Notes: generated by a model from the sequence alone, not told the origin. A DNA stretch of 51,939 nt from Microbacterium aurantiacum (GCF_002872075.1 NZ_PGGU01000022.1:15804-67742), one strand, 5' to 3'; numbered from the stretch's first letter, positions 35,730-46,150 are shown. Numbers and translations: made by a program.

Positions 35730-36844
35730 TTGTCGCGGGGATCCGGTGCCGACGGGCGACGAGAGAGCCGGGTGAGCCGCGGGATGTCCGCCGTGGCTCC
35801 GGCATCCGCCGGAACGATGACCTGCTGTGCAGCGGCGACGTCGATCCCTTCTGCGCGGACGACGAGGTCGCCGACCGGAGCGCGCCGGGAGAGGATGGCG
35901 AGGGCGATCGGGCCCTCCTCGTGATGGCGGGCGGAGGAAGTGATGTGTCCGACCTCGTCGTCACCGGCGAACACCGGCGAACCGGGCTCAGGGAGCACGT
36001 CGTCGCTGCCGTCCAGGTGCAGCGCGGCCAGCCGTCGCGGCGGGTGCCCGAGATTGTGCACCTTGGCGACCGTCTCCTGCCCGCGGTAGCAGCCCTTGTT
36101 CAGGTGCACGGCGCTTCGGATCCAGTCCGACTCGTGCGGAAGGGAGCGCTCGTCGACCTCGGCGGCCCAGCGCGGTCGCCAGGCGGCGACCCGCAGCGCC
36201 TCGGCCGCGAGCATGCCGGCCGCGTCGTCACGCCCGAGGGTGGCGGCGAGAGCCTCGGCGGCCTCCGCCTCGAGGATCGCGACCCGCCAGCCCAGTGCGG
36301 CTCCCGGGTGCTCCGCGATCTCGGCGTACTGGTGCCCGCCGGCGCGAACATGCTGCCAGGGATCGGACCATACCAGCGGAGCGCCGTACGGAGCGAAGGC
36401 TGCCGCCGTGGCCGTGGCGGCGGCCGTTCCGCCGTCGACGAAGCCGAGCAGCACGAGGTCCGAGCGTACGGCGACCGTGACCTGCGAGCGGAAGACCATG
36501 CGTGAGAGCCAGGCCCCCAGCGGCTCCGCATCTGCGGCGTCGGCGATGAGCCAGGTCGATGTGCCGTCGTCGAGTACCCCTGCGGCATGCTCGACGCGGC
36601 CCAGCGGGTCCAGGACGAGCAGTTCCGTGCTCTCTCCGGGAGCCAGCCGCGCCACGGACTGGGAGGTGATCGAGTCCAGCCAGGTGAGACGCTCCGGCCC
36701 CGAGACCTCGAGGACGACGCGATCTCCGAGCGGCGCGGCCGCTGTGCCTCCGACGAGCCGGCGCTGCTCGCGGATCGGATCGCCGAAGTGCGCGAATCCT
36801 CCGTCGCCGGCGACGGCACCCGCGATGTCCGCGAAACCCGCCAC
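35726..36844 (-). CDS. ygfZ: YgfZ/GcvT-like folate-binding protein
   Basis: A 372-residue tetrahydrofolate-binding protein of the YgfZ type, which helps maintain certain iron-sulfur proteins. The signature KGCYRGQE with its reactive Cys is near residue 250. The rest resembles the glycine cleavage T-protein fold, and a beta-barrel C-terminal domain follows. The GTG start at 36844 lies 1 nt after the stop of the FABP gene, so both are co-transcribed. An upstream extension through that gene is rejected. Confidence 0.9.
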   Translation of the reverse strand: MAGFADIAGAVAGDGGFAHFGDPIREQRRLVGGTAAAPLGDRVVLEVSGPERLTWLDSITSQSVARLAPGESTELLVLDPLGRVEHAAGVLDDGTSTWLIADAADAEPLGAWLSRMVFRSQVTVAVRSDLVLLGFVDGGTAAATATAAAFAPYGAPLVWSDPWQHVRAGGHQYAEIAEHPGAALGWRVAILEAEAAEALAATLGRDDAAGMLAAEALRVAAWRPRWAAEVDERSLPHESDWIRSAVHLNKGCYRGQETVAKVHNLGHPPRRLAALHLDGSDDVLPEPGSPVFAGDDEVGHITSSARHHEEGPIALAILSRRAPVGDLVVRAEGIDVAAAQQVIVPADAGATADIPRLTRLSRRPSAPDPRDN

Positions 36845-36845
36845 G

Positions 36846-37448
36846 TCAGACCTTCGCCAGCCGCGCGGACGCATGCGAACCGAGACTCGTGCCGAGAGCC
36901 GCGACATCCCAGGCCCACAGCAGGTGCCCGTCCACGAGCCCGTACATGCGCGAGGCAGCCGCGTACTCCTTGGCGCCCGCGCCGCGCACGATCGCGTCGG
37001 AGGCGATGTCGATTCGCGGTCCGTTGATCTCGCCGAAGTACAGCTCGAGCGTGCCGTCGGCGTGCGCCAGCGACACCTCGATGGGAAAGCCGCCGCCGTC
37101 GCTGCGCAGTTCTTCCACATCATCGACGGTGCGCGTGGTGACCGGCGCGAGGGGCGGCAGGAGGGCGGGGCCGGCATCGGCGTCCGTCGCCGCACGGGAC
37201 AGCCGCCAGAAGCCGACCTCGGCGATCAGCTGGACCGGGTCGGAGTCGTCGTCGGCGGTGAACGTCGCTGTGCCGGAATAGTTCAGGAAGGGGCCGCCGT
37301 CATGGCTGAAGCTCACACGGTGAGCGAACTCGCCCTGAAGACGGCGCTCCCCGACCGTGTAGTCGATGACGCCCGAGCCCTCCCAGACGCCGAGAAGCCA
37401 GGAAAGGGGGACGATGTCAGCCGGAAGATCGGTGGGGAGGTCGAGCAC
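36846..37448 (-). CDS. Nitrobindin/FABP-like protein (DUF1794)
   Basis: A 200-residue beta-barrel protein of the DUF1794/nitrobindin family, Rv0813c-like. The signature GVWEGSG is near residue 20, and later [15 protein letters not shown]. Nitrobindins bind heme and react with nitric oxide or peroxynitrite; heme coordination by a C-terminal His is not obvious here (no clear HXXG-type His), so the cargo may be a lipid. It forms a two-gene unit with ygfZ and follows the 37-aa membrane protein gene after 10 nt. Confidence 0.86.
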   Translation of the reverse strand: MLDLPTDLPADIVPLSWLLGVWEGSGVIDYTVGERRLQGEFAHRVSFSHDGGPFLNYSGTATFTADDDSDPVQLIAEVGFWRLSRAATDADAGPALLPPLAPVTTRTVDDVEELRSDGGGFPIEVSLAHADGTLELYFGEINGPRIDIASDAIVRGAGAKEYAAASRMYGLVDGHLLWAWDVAALGTSLGSHASARLAKV

Positions 37449-37458
37449 GACGATCCGC

Positions 37459-37572
37459 TCAGCGCTGGCCGCGGAAGAGATTCAGCAGCACGACACCGGA
37501 CACGAAGACGATCGCGAGGCTCGCCAGCCCCAGCAGGCCGATGAAGAAGAGTTCGAGCGCCAGGAGATCCAT
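37459..37572 (-). CDS. 37-residue single-helix membrane protein
   Basis: A 37-codon reading frame starting [10 protein letters not shown] and ending LLNLFRGQR. Residues 3-32 are almost entirely hydrophobic, giving one membrane helix with a basic C-terminal end. A GGGAG lies just upstream of the ATG, though the spacing (about 2-3 nt) is short. The stop is 10 nt before the DUF1794 gene, so co-transcription is likely. No function is known. It is below normal gene-finding thresholds and could be spurious. Confidence 0.5.
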   Translation of the reverse strand: MDLLALELFFIGLLGLASLAIVFVSGVVLLNLFRGQR

Positions 37573-37596
37573 GTCTCCCACATTACCCCCACCCGG

Positions 37597-37887
37597 TCAG
37601 GAGGGGATGAGCGCGGCGAGACCGAACCCGACCGAGATCAGCCCCATCAGCAGCAGCGCCCCGGTCACGCTGCCGGCGACCCGGAAGATGAACCCCTGCG
37701 TGCGGCCGTACCAGAGCTGCACGGCGAAGGAGAGCAGCACGACACCGCCGAAAGCGACGAGCATCCACGGCACCCGCCACTCCTCCGGCACGAAGATGCC
37801 GACCGCGACGGTCGCGATGAAGGCGGCCGCCCACACGCCGATCACGCCGATGAACGCGTTGCGGGGGGCGAGTGCCGGTTCGGACAT
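37597..37887 (-). CDS. Three-helix membrane protein of unknown function
   Basis: A 96-residue protein starting [12 protein letters not shown], with three predicted membrane helices (about residues 12-32, 38-60, 68-94) joined by a short loop (VPEEWRVPW) and a basic stretch (WYGRTQG). I recognise no motif. The ATG at 37887 is preceded by GGAG with short spacing; an ATG at 37905 would add six residues. It is divergent from the GlnR-like regulator gene and upstream of the 37-aa membrane protein, DUF1794 and ygfZ genes, possibly in one transcript. Confidence 0.75.
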   Translation of the reverse strand: MSEPALAPRNAFIGVIGVWAAAFIATVAVGIFVPEEWRVPWMLVAFGGVVLLSFAVQLWYGRTQGFIFRVAGSVTGALLLMGLISVGFGLAALIPS

Positions 37888-37960
37888 GGCTCCATTGTTG
37901 CGCATCCGGTGCCGGTATCATGGCCCCACGGCGTCGACCGTCGTCTCGGAAGGATTGTGC

Positions 37961-38644
37961 GTGGCCCTGCTGCTGGTTCTGACCAATGCTCCGGATTCGG
38001 AGGAGGTCCTCCCCGCGCTCGAACTGCTCAGCCATCGGGTGCGACAGATCCCCGCCGAACCCGCGCGGCTCATCAACGCGCCCGAGTACGACATCGTCAT
38101 CGTCGACGGCAGGCAGGACCTCGCGGCGGCGAAGTCGCTGTGCCGTCTGCTCCGGGCCACCGGCCAGGACTCCCCCCTGCTCCTCGTCGTCACCGAGGGC
38201 GGCATGAGCGCCGTCTCGGGTGAGTGGGGAATCGACGACGTGCTGCTCTCGACCGCCGGCCCAGCCGAGACCGACGCCCGCATCCGCCTCGCCCTCGCGC
38301 GACGCGACGATGCCGCCGCTCCCACCCGCGTGCAGGCGTCCGGCATCACCATCGACGAGCAGTCGTATTCGGCGAAGCTGCACGGCAAGCCGCTGGATCT
38401 CACCTACAAGGAGTTCCAGCTGCTGCACTTCCTGGCCACGCACCCGTCACGGGTGTTCACGCGGGAGCAGCTGCTCAGCGAGGTGTGGGGATACGACTAC
38501 TTCGGCGGCACCCGCACGGTCGATGTGCACGTGCGGCGTCTGCGGGCGAAACTCGGCGACCAGGAGCAGATCATCGGAACCGTGCGGAACGTCGGCTACC
38601 GCTTCAACGTGTACGACGACGAGTCGCTCGCCGCGGCGCGGTGA
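37961..38644 (+). CDS. glnR: GlnR-type orphan response regulator
   Basis: A 227-residue regulator with an atypical receiver ([20 protein letters not shown]). The usual acidic pair is missing; Asp49 sits where the phospho-acceptor would be ([11 protein letters not shown]), as in GlnR of Streptomyces. The winged-helix domain is intact ([31 protein letters not shown]). GlnR proteins control nitrogen assimilation and need no kinase; none is nearby. GTG start chosen from an AAGGA ribosome site. Its place next to ppk and the phosphate genes recalls Rv0818 near a pst locus in Mycobacterium. Confidence 0.87.
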   Translation: MALLLVLTNAPDSEEVLPALELLSHRVRQIPAEPARLINAPEYDIVIVDGRQDLAAAKSLCRLLRATGQDSPLLLVVTEGGMSAVSGEWGIDDVLLSTAGPAETDARIRLALARRDDAAAPTRVQASGITIDEQSYSAKLHGKPLDLTYKEFQLLHFLATHPSRVFTREQLLSEVWGYDYFGGTRTVDVHVRRLRAKLGDQEQIIGTVRNVGYRFNVYDDESLAAAR

Positions 38645-38696
38645 CGAAGCGTCTCCGTTCACGCGCGCGTCACCTCACGGTGCTTAGATGTACCCC

Positions 38697-40862
38697 ATGA
38701 TCGATCCCGCACTCGCCGACGCCGGCCTCGGTGACGCTGAAGACGACGACTTCGACGCCGTCGAGTCTCCGGACGCACTGCTCCCGGACCACCGCTACCT
38801 GGATCGCGAGATCAGCTGGCTCGCGTTCAACAAGCGCGTCCTGGAACTGGCGGAGGACCCCTCCCTTCCCGAGCTGGAGCGGGCGAATTTCCTCGCGATC
38901 TTCGCGAGCAATCTCGACGAGTTCTTCATGGTGCGCGTCGCGGGCCTCAAGCGCCGCATCATGACCGGCCTGGCGGTGCCGACCAACATCGGCCGCTCCC
39001 CCGCCGATGCCCTCGCGGACATCTCCCGCGAGGCGCATGCGCTGCAGCTCCGCCATGCGGACGCCTGGACTTCTCAGGTCCGCCCCGCTCTGGCGGATGC
39101 CGGAATCGAGATCACCGAGTGGTCCGAACTCACCGATGACGAGCGCGCACGCCTCTCGGAGTACTTCCAGCTGCAGGTCTTCCCCGTCCTGATGCCGCTG
39201 GCCGTCGACCCGGCGCACCCGTTCCCGTACATCTCCGGTCTCTCGCTGAACCTCGCCATCCGCATCCGCAACGCCCGCACCGGACGGCAGGAGTTCGCGC
39301 GCCTCAAGGTGCCGCCCATGCTGCCCCGTTTCGTCGAGGTGCCCGGTGCCGGAGAGATCCAGCGCTTCCTGCGCCTGGAGGAGCTCATCGCCAACCACCT
39401 CGGCGACCTCTTCCCCGGCATGGAGGTGCTCGATCACCATGCGTTCCGCCTCACGCGCAACGAGGACATGGAGATCGAGGAGGACGAGAGCGAGAACCTG
39501 ATCCAGGCCCTAGAGGCCGAGCTGCTGCGGCGCCGTTTCGGTCCGCCCATCCGCCTCGAGATCACCGACGACATGGATGACGTCACGATGGGCCTGCTGG
39601 TCAGGGAGCTCGACATCACCGATCTCGAGGTGTACCGCCTTCCCGGCCCGCTCGACCTGCGCGGCCTGTTCGACCTCGGGCGCATCAAGCGCCCCGACCT
39701 GCGGTTCCCGCCGCACCTGCCGACAACGGCCGTGGCATTCCAGCCGGCGGGTTCGAGCAGTCGCTCCGACATCTTCAAGGCGATCCGCAAGGCCGACGTG
39801 CTCGTCCACCACCCGTACGAATCGTTCACCACGAGCGTCGTCGCGTTCCTGGAGCAGGCGGCCCGCGACCCGCATGTCCTCGCCATCAAGCAGACGCTGT
39901 ACCGCACGTCCGGCGACAGCCCGATCGTCCAGGCGCTCATCGACGCGGCCGAGGCCGGCAAGCAGGTTCTCGCCCTGGTCGAGGTCAAAGCCCGATTCGA
40001 CGAGGCGAACAACATCGTCTGGGCTCGCAAGCTGGAGAAGGCCGGCGTGCACGTCGTGTACGGTCTGGTCGGACTGAAGACGCACTGCAAGCTCGCTCTG
40101 GTCATCCGCGAGGAGGACGGGACGCTGCAGCACTATTCGCACGTCGGCACCGGCAACTACAACCCGAAGACCAGCCGCATCTACGAGGACTTCGGCCTGT
40201 TCACCGCCGACGCGCAGGTCGGCAAGGATCTCACCCGCCTGTTCAACGAGCTCAGCGGCTACGCGATCGAGAAGAAGTTCAAGCGGCTTCTCGTCGCTCC
40301 GCTGCACCTGCGCAAGGGGCTCGTCCGGCAGATCGACAACGAGCGCAAGAACGCCGAAGCGGGAAAGCCGGCGCACATCCGCATCAAGGTGAACTCGATG
40401 GTCGATGAGGAGATCATCGACGCGCTCTACCGTGCGAGTGCGGCCGGCGTGAAGGTCGATGTGTGGGTGCGCGGCATCTGCAGCCTCCGGGTCGATCTCG
40501 ACGGCATCAGCGACAACATCACCGTGCGCAGCATCCTGGGCCGCTACCTGGAGCACTCCCGCATCTTCGCCTTCGAGAACAACGGCGACCCGCAGGTGTA
40601 CATCGGCAGCGCCGACATGATGCACCGCAACCTCGACCGTCGCGTCGAGGCCCTGGTGAAGGTCACCGACCCCTCGCATCTCAAGGAGCTGCTGACGTTC
40701 TTCGACCTCGCGCTCGACCCCGGCACGATCTCCTGGCACCTCGGAGCCGACGGCGCGTGGGAGCGCCACGCCGTGGATGCGAACGGCGATCCGCTGATCG
40801 ACCTGCAGGATCAGACGATGGGGTTGATCCAGAAGCGACGCCGCGCCCGGTCGGTGCGATGA
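38697..40862 (+). CDS. ppk1: Polyphosphate kinase
   Basis: A 721-residue polyphosphate kinase that makes polyphosphate from ATP reversibly. It has the family N-terminal domain ([19 protein letters not shown]), the head domain and two phospholipase-D-like C-terminal domains. The catalytic His regions are [11 protein letters not shown] and [11 protein letters not shown]. The acidic N-terminal about 25 residues are extra. I start at the second ATG; an ATG at 38688 would add three residues. The stop overlaps the mutT1 start (ATGA). Polyphosphate storage fits with the nearby phosphate importer. Confidence 0.95.
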   Translation: MIDPALADAGLGDAEDDDFDAVESPDALLPDHRYLDREISWLAFNKRVLELAEDPSLPELERANFLAIFASNLDEFFMVRVAGLKRRIMTGLAVPTNIGRSPADALADISREAHALQLRHADAWTSQVRPALADAGIEITEWSELTDDERARLSEYFQLQVFPVLMPLAVDPAHPFPYISGLSLNLAIRIRNARTGRQEFARLKVPPMLPRFVEVPGAGEIQRFLRLEELIANHLGDLFPGMEVLDHHAFRLTRNEDMEIEEDESENLIQALEAELLRRRFGPPIRLEITDDMDDVTMGLLVRELDITDLEVYRLPGPLDLRGLFDLGRIKRPDLRFPPHLPTTAVAFQPAGSSSRSDIFKAIRKADVLVHHPYESFTTSVVAFLEQAARDPHVLAIKQTLYRTSGDSPIVQALIDAAEAGKQVLALVEVKARFDEANNIVWARKLEKAGVHVVYGLVGLKTHCKLALVIREEDGTLQHYSHVGTGNYNPKTSRIYEDFGLFTADAQVGKDLTRLFNELSGYAIEKKFKRLLVAPLHLRKGLVRQIDNERKNAEAGKPAHIRIKVNSMVDEEIIDALYRASAAGVKVDVWVRGICSLRVDLDGISDNITVRSILGRYLEHSRIFAFENNGDPQVYIGSADMMHRNLDRRVEALVKVTDPSHLKELLTFFDLALDPGTISWHLGADGAWERHAVDANGDPLIDLQDQTMGLIQKRRRARSVR

Positions 40863-41854
40863 CCGCTCGCCAGGCGCAGGAGACCGAGCACTCGCAGAGC
40901 CTGGCGCGCCGGAAGGCCGTGGAGAAGGCCGTCTACGCAGCCGGCGCGGTCGTCTGGCGCATCGTCGACGGCAAGCTGCGCATCCTGCTCATCCACCGCA
41001 CGAAGTACCGCGATGTCACCCTGCCGAAGGGAAAAGTCGACCCGGGTGAGATGCTCGCCGAGACCGCGGTGCGCGAGGTGCACGAGGAGACCGGTATCCG
41101 TGTCTCGCTGGGTGTCCCCGTCGGCGTCAGCCGCTACCACCTGCCCTCGACGAAGCAGAAGGTCGTGCACTACTGGGCCGCGGAGGCCACCGAGGACGCC
41201 ATCCGCGCCTCGACCTTCGTCCCCAACCGCGAGATCGCGGCGATCGAATGGGCCAGCATGAAGAAGGCGCGTGCGCGCCTGAGCTATCCGGTCGACCTCG
41301 AGATCCTGGACTTCTTCGAGCACCTCGTCGACGACGGCGTGCTGTACACCTTCCCCATCATCGCGCTGCGGCACGCGAAGGCGCTCTCGCGGGCGGAATG
41401 GGACGGGGCGGATGCTGCGCGTCCCCTCAGCGAGCGCGGACGCCAGCAGGCGAGGTCGATCGTCGGGCCGCTCCGCGCCTTCGGCGCGCGCAAGATCGTG
41501 ACCAGCGACGCCACCCGTTGCGTCGAGACGGTGAAGCCGCTCGCGAGATCCCTCGAGCGCAAGACCGTGCAGACGGAGTTGCTCAGCCAGGATGCCTGGG
41601 AGGACGGCACGGCCGATCTCCGCTCGATCGTCGGTAAGCGCGTGCGGTCCGGAAAGCCCGCGGTCCTATGCAGTCACGGCCCGGTCCTGCCGGGCATGCT
41701 GGCCGAGATATCCCTCGCCACCGGAACGATCCAGGGCTCCTACCTCTCCAGCGCCGCCGATCTCGAGCCGGCCGCATTCTCCGTCGTGCATCTATCCGCG
41801 ACGAACCCGGGGTCCGGGATCATCGCGATCGAGACGCACATCCCGAAGGTCTGA
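40859..41854 (+). CDS. mutT1: Nudix hydrolase / histidine phosphatase fusion (MutT1-like)
   Basis: A 331-residue fusion. The N-terminal Nudix domain (about 25-165) has the box [23 protein letters not shown] split as G-x5-E-x7-REVHEETG. The C-terminal domain (about 170-325) is a histidine phosphatase ([17 protein letters not shown]). The mycobacterial homologue Rv2985 hydrolyses 8-oxo-GTP, 8-oxo-dGTP and diadenosine polyphosphates and sits next to ppk1, as here. The overlapping ATGA with ppk1 indicates one transcript. The activity is by homology. Confidence 0.92.
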   Translation: MTARQAQETEHSQSLARRKAVEKAVYAAGAVVWRIVDGKLRILLIHRTKYRDVTLPKGKVDPGEMLAETAVREVHEETGIRVSLGVPVGVSRYHLPSTKQKVVHYWAAEATEDAIRASTFVPNREIAAIEWASMKKARARLSYPVDLEILDFFEHLVDDGVLYTFPIIALRHAKALSRAEWDGADAARPLSERGRQQARSIVGPLRAFGARKIVTSDATRCVETVKPLARSLERKTVQTELLSQDAWEDGTADLRSIVGKRVRSGKPAVLCSHGPVLPGMLAEISLATGTIQGSYLSSAADLEPAAFSVVHLSATNPGSGIIAIETHIPKV

Positions 41855-41899
41855 ATCTCCCTTCTCCCGGCCTGAGGCCACCCCAGAGGGTTGCCGGTC

Positions 41900-41940
41900 G
41901 TTCACCTCCCGTTCACCTGTGCGGGAGAGTCTCGTTAACC
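41900..41940 (+). promoter_or_regulatory. PHO-box repeats before pstS
   Basis: GTTCACC begins at 41900 and again 11 nt later at 41911, both in identical 9-nt context. A GTTAACC follows at 41934, 1 nt off the 11-nt period. These match PhoP/RegX3 boxes, so phosphate limitation should induce pstSCAB. Confidence 0.75.
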
Positions 41941-41948
41941 GCCGCGTC

Positions 41949-41954
41949 TAGCGT
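41949..41954 (+). promoter_or_regulatory. -10 element of pstS
   Basis: TAGCGT lies 55 nt before the GTG at 42009 and just downstream of the PHO boxes. The transcript would have a leader of about 48 nt. Confidence 0.4.
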
Positions 41955-42008
41955 CACTGTGTGCCCTGCACCGGGCCTCTACCTCATCCACGATCGAACG
42001 GATCCACA

Positions 42009-43112
42009 GTGAAGATCTCCCGAATCGCACGTATCGGCGCCATCGGCGCCGTCGCCGCTCTCGCGCTCGCCGGCTGTGCCGCGAACGAAGGCGGCACCGG
42101 CGGCACCGCCGAGGAGCCCACCGAGTCCACCCTCTCCGGCACCATCGACGCCACAGGCGCATCCTCGCAGGCCTCCGCACAGGAAGCGTGGGTCGCCGAG
42201 TTCCAGACCGCGAACCCGAACGTCACGGTCAACTACGAGCCCACCGGATCGGGCACGGGACGTGAGAACTTCCTCGAGGGCGGCAGCAACTTCATCGGCT
42301 CCGACCGCGCGTTCAACGACGACGAGGTCGCCGCCGGCGGTTTCGGCGCCTGCACCAGCGACGCCATCGTCGAGGTCCCGCTCTACATCTCGCCGGTCGC
42401 CGTCGCGTTCAACCTCGAAGGCATCGACACGCTGAACCTCGACGCCAAGACGATCGCGGGCATTTTCGCCGGCACCATCACGAAGTGGAACGACGGCGCC
42501 ATCGCGACGCTGAACCCGGACGCGAAGCTCCCCGACCTGGCGATCTCGCCGGTCCACCGCTCCGACCCCTCCGGCACGCAGGAGACCTTCACCAAGTACC
42601 TCCAGGCCACCGCGCCCGACGTGTGGACGCACGAGCCCGCTGACGTCTGGCCGATCGAAGGCGGCGAAGCCGCTCAGGGCACCTCGGGTGTCGTCCAGGC
42701 CATCACCGCCGGCAACGGCGCGATCGGCTTCGCCGACGCCTCGCAGGTCGGCGACCTCGGCCAGGTCCACGTCGGCGTCGGCGAAGAGTTCGTCGCGTAC
42801 TCCGCCGAGGCGGCATCGAAGCTCGTCGAGAACTCGCCCCTGGTCGAAGGCCGCGGCGACGGCGACCTCGTCTTCGACGTCGACCCGGCCTCGGCCAGCG
42901 ACGGCGCCTACCCCATCGCCCTGGTCAGCTACCTGATCGGATGCGAGGAGTACGAGGACACCAACGTCGCAGCACTCGTGAAGGCGTACTTCCAGTACAT
43001 CGCGAGCGCTGAGGGACAGGACGCCGCTTCGGAGAACGCCGGCAGCGCGCCGATCTCCGACGGTCTCCGCGAGCAGGTCCTCGCCGCGATCGATCTCATC
43101 AAGGTCAGCTGA
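42009..43112 (+). CDS. pstS: Phosphate-binding lipoprotein PstS
   Basis: A 367-residue periplasmic-type phosphate-binding lipoprotein. GTG start, signal peptide to LAGC with the lipid Cys at residue 23. The ligand-binding core includes SGTGRENFLEGG, and HRSDPSGTQETF is the classic phosphate-contact segment. It delivers phosphate to PstCA. Two GTTCACC repeats precede it. Its stop lies about 115 bp before pstC; the operon order is pstS-C-A-B. Start chosen by signal peptide logic: an upstream extension lacks one. Confidence 0.96.
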   Translation: MKISRIARIGAIGAVAALALAGCAANEGGTGGTAEEPTESTLSGTIDATGASSQASAQEAWVAEFQTANPNVTVNYEPTGSGTGRENFLEGGSNFIGSDRAFNDDEVAAGGFGACTSDAIVEVPLYISPVAVAFNLEGIDTLNLDAKTIAGIFAGTITKWNDGAIATLNPDAKLPDLAISPVHRSDPSGTQETFTKYLQATAPDVWTHEPADVWPIEGGEAAQGTSGVVQAITAGNGAIGFADASQVGDLGQVHVGVGEEFVAYSAEAASKLVENSPLVEGRGDGDLVFDVDPASASDGAYPIALVSYLIGCEEYEDTNVAALVKAYFQYIASAEGQDAASENAGSAPISDGLREQVLAAIDLIKVS

Positions 43113-43226
43113 TCCAGCCTTGACGGCTGAGCGCTGACCTCGTCGCCCCCGCGTCCGAACAGGGCGCGGGGGCCTCGATGAGTCAGCACCCCGATCCACC
43201 CCGATTCCGCCCGAAACAGGGAGACC

Positions 43227-44204
43227 ATGAGCACGATCGCGCAGGCACCGACTCCGGCGCCGACACAGGCGCCGCCCGCCCCGATCAAGGCCAAGCAGCG
43301 ACTCGGCGACCGGGTCTTCTCCGGCACCGCGCTCGGAGCGGGGACCATCATCCTCGTCGTCCTCGCCGCGGTGGCCGCCTTCCTCCTCATCCAGAGCCTC
43401 CCGGCGTTCCAGCTGGACACGAGCGACAACCACATCCTCAAGGGTGAGTCGTTCTGGGTCTACGTCTGGCCGCTCGTCTTCGGCACCCTCTGGGCCTCGT
43501 TCATCGCACTGCTGATCGCTGCCCCGATCGCCATCGGCATCGCCCTGTTCATCTCGCACTACGCCCACCGCCGCCTCGCCTCGATCCTCGGCTACATCAT
43601 CGACCTTCTCGCGGCCGTCCCGTCCGTGGTCTTCGGCCTCTGGGGCGGCCTCGTGCTCGCCCCGCTGCTCCAGCCGGTATACGCATGGCTGAGCACCCAC
43701 GCCTCCTGGGTGCCGTTCTTCGGCGGCCAGGTCTCCTCGACCGGCAAGACGATCCTCACCGCGGCCCTCGTGCTCGCGGTGATGTGCATCCCGATCATGA
43801 CGGCGATCTGCCGCGAGGTGTTCCTGCAGACTCCGAAGCTCCACGAGGAGGCCGCCCTCGCGCTGGGGGCGACACGCTGGGAGATGGTGCGGATGGCCGT
43901 CCTCCCGTTCGCCCGAGGCGGCATGGTCTCCGCCGCGATGCTGGCCCTCGGCCGCGCACTCGGCGAGACGATGGCCGTGACCATGGTGCTCTCGCCCTCG
44001 GCCGTCGTCAGTTTCCTGGTGCTGACCGCCACGAACCCGACTCCCATCCCGGCGAACATCGCCCTGGCCTTCCCCGAAGCCCACGGCACCGGCGTGAACA
44101 CCCTGATCGCGACCGGCCTCATCCTCTTCGTCGTGACCTTCGTGGTCAACGCGTTGGCGCGCTGGATCGTCGCACGCCGCGCCGAGTTCTCGGGAGCGAA
44201 CTGA
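43227..44204 (+). CDS. pstC: Phosphate ABC permease PstC
   Basis: A 325-residue permease with six membrane helices, a Pro/Ala-rich N-terminal tail and the EAA motif EEAALALGATRWEMV near residue 208, which docks with PstB. It forms the phosphate channel with PstA. An AGGGAGA ribosome site lies before the ATG, and pstA starts 1 nt after its stop. Confidence 0.95.
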   Translation: MSTIAQAPTPAPTQAPPAPIKAKQRLGDRVFSGTALGAGTIILVVLAAVAAFLLIQSLPAFQLDTSDNHILKGESFWVYVWPLVFGTLWASFIALLIAAPIAIGIALFISHYAHRRLASILGYIIDLLAAVPSVVFGLWGGLVLAPLLQPVYAWLSTHASWVPFFGGQVSSTGKTILTAALVLAVMCIPIMTAICREVFLQTPKLHEEAALALGATRWEMVRMAVLPFARGGMVSAAMLALGRALGETMAVTMVLSPSAVVSFLVLTATNPTPIPANIALAFPEAHGTGVNTLIATGLILFVVTFVVNALARWIVARRAEFSGAN

Positions 44205-44205
44205 C

Positions 44206-45288
44206 ATGACCGTCCTCACCGCACCCGCCCCCGCGGCGACTCTCACTTCCGGCAAACTGCCGAAGTGGGCTCCGTGGGCCCTCCTCGCCGCATCCTTCGT
44301 GATCTCCTTCGCCGTGTTCGGCGTGGCGGCGATCGGAGCGGATCTCGCCGACTTCAACATCACCGGGGCCGCTGTCGTCGGCATCCTGCTCTACATGGTC
44401 CTGATCACGGTGATCTCCTCGATCGCCGAGAGCCGGCGCAAAGCCGTCGACAGGCTGATGACGGCACTCGTCGCCACCGCCTTCCTCATCGCGCTGCTGC
44501 CACTGGTATCACTGCTGTGGACCGTCGTCGCGAACGGGATCCAGCGCTTCGACGCCGAGTTCTTCAGCTTCTCGATGCGCAACGTCGTCGGCGACGGCGG
44601 CGGAATCGTGCACGCGATCTGGGGCACCCTCCTGATCACCCTCACGGCGACGGTCATCTCGGTGCCCGTGGGCCTGATGACGTCGATCTACCTGGTCGAG
44701 TACGGTCGGGGCAAGATCGCGAAGGCGATCACCTTCCTCGTGGACGTGATGACCGGAATCCCGTCGATCGTGGCCGGACTGTTCATCTACGCGGTGTTCG
44801 CCCTGCTCGTCCGCCCCGGCATCTCGATGGGCATGATGGGCGCGCTCGCCCTCGCTGTGCTGATGACGCCGGTCGTGGTCCGCGGAAGCGAGGAGCTTCT
44901 GAAGATCGTCCCCAACGAGTTGCGCGAGGCGTCGTATGCGCTGGGCGTGCCGAAATGGCTGACGATCCTCAAGGTCGTGCTGCCCACGTCGATCGCCGGC
45001 ATCACGACCTCGGTCATGCTCGCCATCTCCCGCGTCATCGGCGAAACCGCACCTCTGCTGCTGACGGCCGGGTTCACGCAGAGCCTGAACACGAACATCT
45101 TCAACGGCCAGATGATGACCCTGCCGGTGTTCGCGTACAACCAGTACATGAACCAGGGCACCAACCCCGAGGCATCCCTCGATCGGGCCTGGGCCGCCGC
45201 CCTCACCCTGATCCTCATCGTCATGGTGCTGAACCTGCTCGCGCGCCTCATCGCGAAGTGGTTCTCCCCGAAGACCAACGGCCGCTGA
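44206..45288 (+). CDS. pstA: Phosphate ABC permease PstA
   Basis: A 360-residue permease with about eight hydrophobic segments, two more at the N-terminus than the minimal six-helix core. The EAA motif appears as [15 protein letters not shown] near residue 240. The signature stretch [15 protein letters not shown] is typical of PstA. It begins 1 nt after the pstC stop, so the two are tightly coupled. It pairs with PstC as the inner-membrane phosphate channel. Confidence 0.95.
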   Translation: MTVLTAPAPAATLTSGKLPKWAPWALLAASFVISFAVFGVAAIGADLADFNITGAAVVGILLYMVLITVISSIAESRRKAVDRLMTALVATAFLIALLPLVSLLWTVVANGIQRFDAEFFSFSMRNVVGDGGGIVHAIWGTLLITLTATVISVPVGLMTSIYLVEYGRGKIAKAITFLVDVMTGIPSIVAGLFIYAVFALLVRPGISMGMMGALALAVLMTPVVVRGSEELLKIVPNELREASYALGVPKWLTILKVVLPTSIAGITTSVMLAISRVIGETAPLLLTAGFTQSLNTNIFNGQMMTLPVFAYNQYMNQGTNPEASLDRAWAAALTLILIVMVLNLLARLIAKWFSPKTNGR

Positions 45289-45319
45289 GCCTCCCGACTC
45301 CATCCGTAAGGAAACAGAA

Positions 45320-46099
45320 GTGTCCAAGAGCATCGAAGTCAACGACCTCAACGTCTACTACAGCGACTTCCTCGCCGTGGAGGGCGTCTCCCTCGAGATC
45401 CAGCCGCGCAGCGTGACGGCCTTCATCGGTCCGTCCGGCTGCGGCAAGTCCACCTTCCTGCGCACGCTGAACCGCATGCACGAGGTCATCCCGGGCGCGC
45501 GCGTCAAGGGCGAGGTGCTGCTCGACGGCAAGGACCTGTACGGGCCCGGAGTCGACCCGGTGCTCGTGCGGCGTCAGGTCGGCATGGTCTTCCAGCGTCC
45601 GAACCCGTTCCCGACGATGTCGATCAAGGAGAACGTGCTCGCGGGTGTCAAGCTGAACAACGCCCGCATGTCCAAGAGCGATCAGGACGCACTCGTCGAG
45701 AAGTCGCTGATCGGTGCGAACCTGTGGAACGAGGTCAAGGACCGGCTCGACAAGCCCGGCTCCGGCCTGTCCGGCGGCCAGCAGCAGCGGCTCTGCATCG
45801 CCCGCGCGATCGCCGTCTCGCCCGAGGTGCTCCTGATGGACGAGCCGTGCTCCGCGCTCGACCCGATCTCCACCTACGCGATCGAGGAGCTGATCGGCGA
45901 GCTGAAGAACGAGTTCACGATCGTCATCGTCACGCACAACATGCAGCAGGCTTCACGCGTGTCCGACAAGACGGCCTTCTTCAACATCGCCGGCACCGGC
46001 AAGCCCGGCAAGCTCATCGAGTTCGACGACACCAAGGCGATCTTCACGACCCCGTCCGTGCAGGCCACCGAGGACTACGTCTCAGGTCGCTTCGGATAA
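45320..46099 (+). CDS. pstB: Phosphate ABC ATPase PstB
   Basis: A 259-residue ATPase that powers phosphate import. Walker A is GPSGCGKST, signature [15 protein letters not shown], Walker [14 protein letters not shown], with HNMQQASR at the switch His. It starts with GTG after GGAAAC. It also relays importer status to SenX3 through PhoU. A strong terminator follows the gene and closes the pst operon. Confidence 0.96.
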   Translation: MSKSIEVNDLNVYYSDFLAVEGVSLEIQPRSVTAFIGPSGCGKSTFLRTLNRMHEVIPGARVKGEVLLDGKDLYGPGVDPVLVRRQVGMVFQRPNPFPTMSIKENVLAGVKLNNARMSKSDQDALVEKSLIGANLWNEVKDRLDKPGSGLSGGQQQRLCIARAIAVSPEVLLMDEPCSALDPISTYAIEELIGELKNEFTIVIVTHNMQQASRVSDKTAFFNIAGTGKPGKLIEFDDTKAIFTTPSVQATEDYVSGRFG

Positions 46100-46114
46100 G
46101 CAGGAACGCAGCGA

Positions 46115-46150
46115 CGAGGTGGGGCGATCCATGCGGATCGCCCCACCTCG
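46115..46150. terminator. Terminator between pstB and acyl-CoA ligase gene
   Basis: Perfect 16-bp arms (46115-46130, 46135-46150), extended by GCAGCG/CTGC outside, with loop ATGC. It serves both convergent genes. Confidence 0.88.

Noticed and set aside
35726..37195. Long ygfZ reading frame running through the DUF1794 gene
   Set aside because: The DUF1794 protein is clear in another frame, and the GTG 1 nt after its stop gives the expected YgfZ start.
41979..44384. An 801-codon minus-strand frame opposite pstS-pstC
   Set aside because: It is antisense to strong pst genes and of low-complexity Arg/Asp/Glu content.
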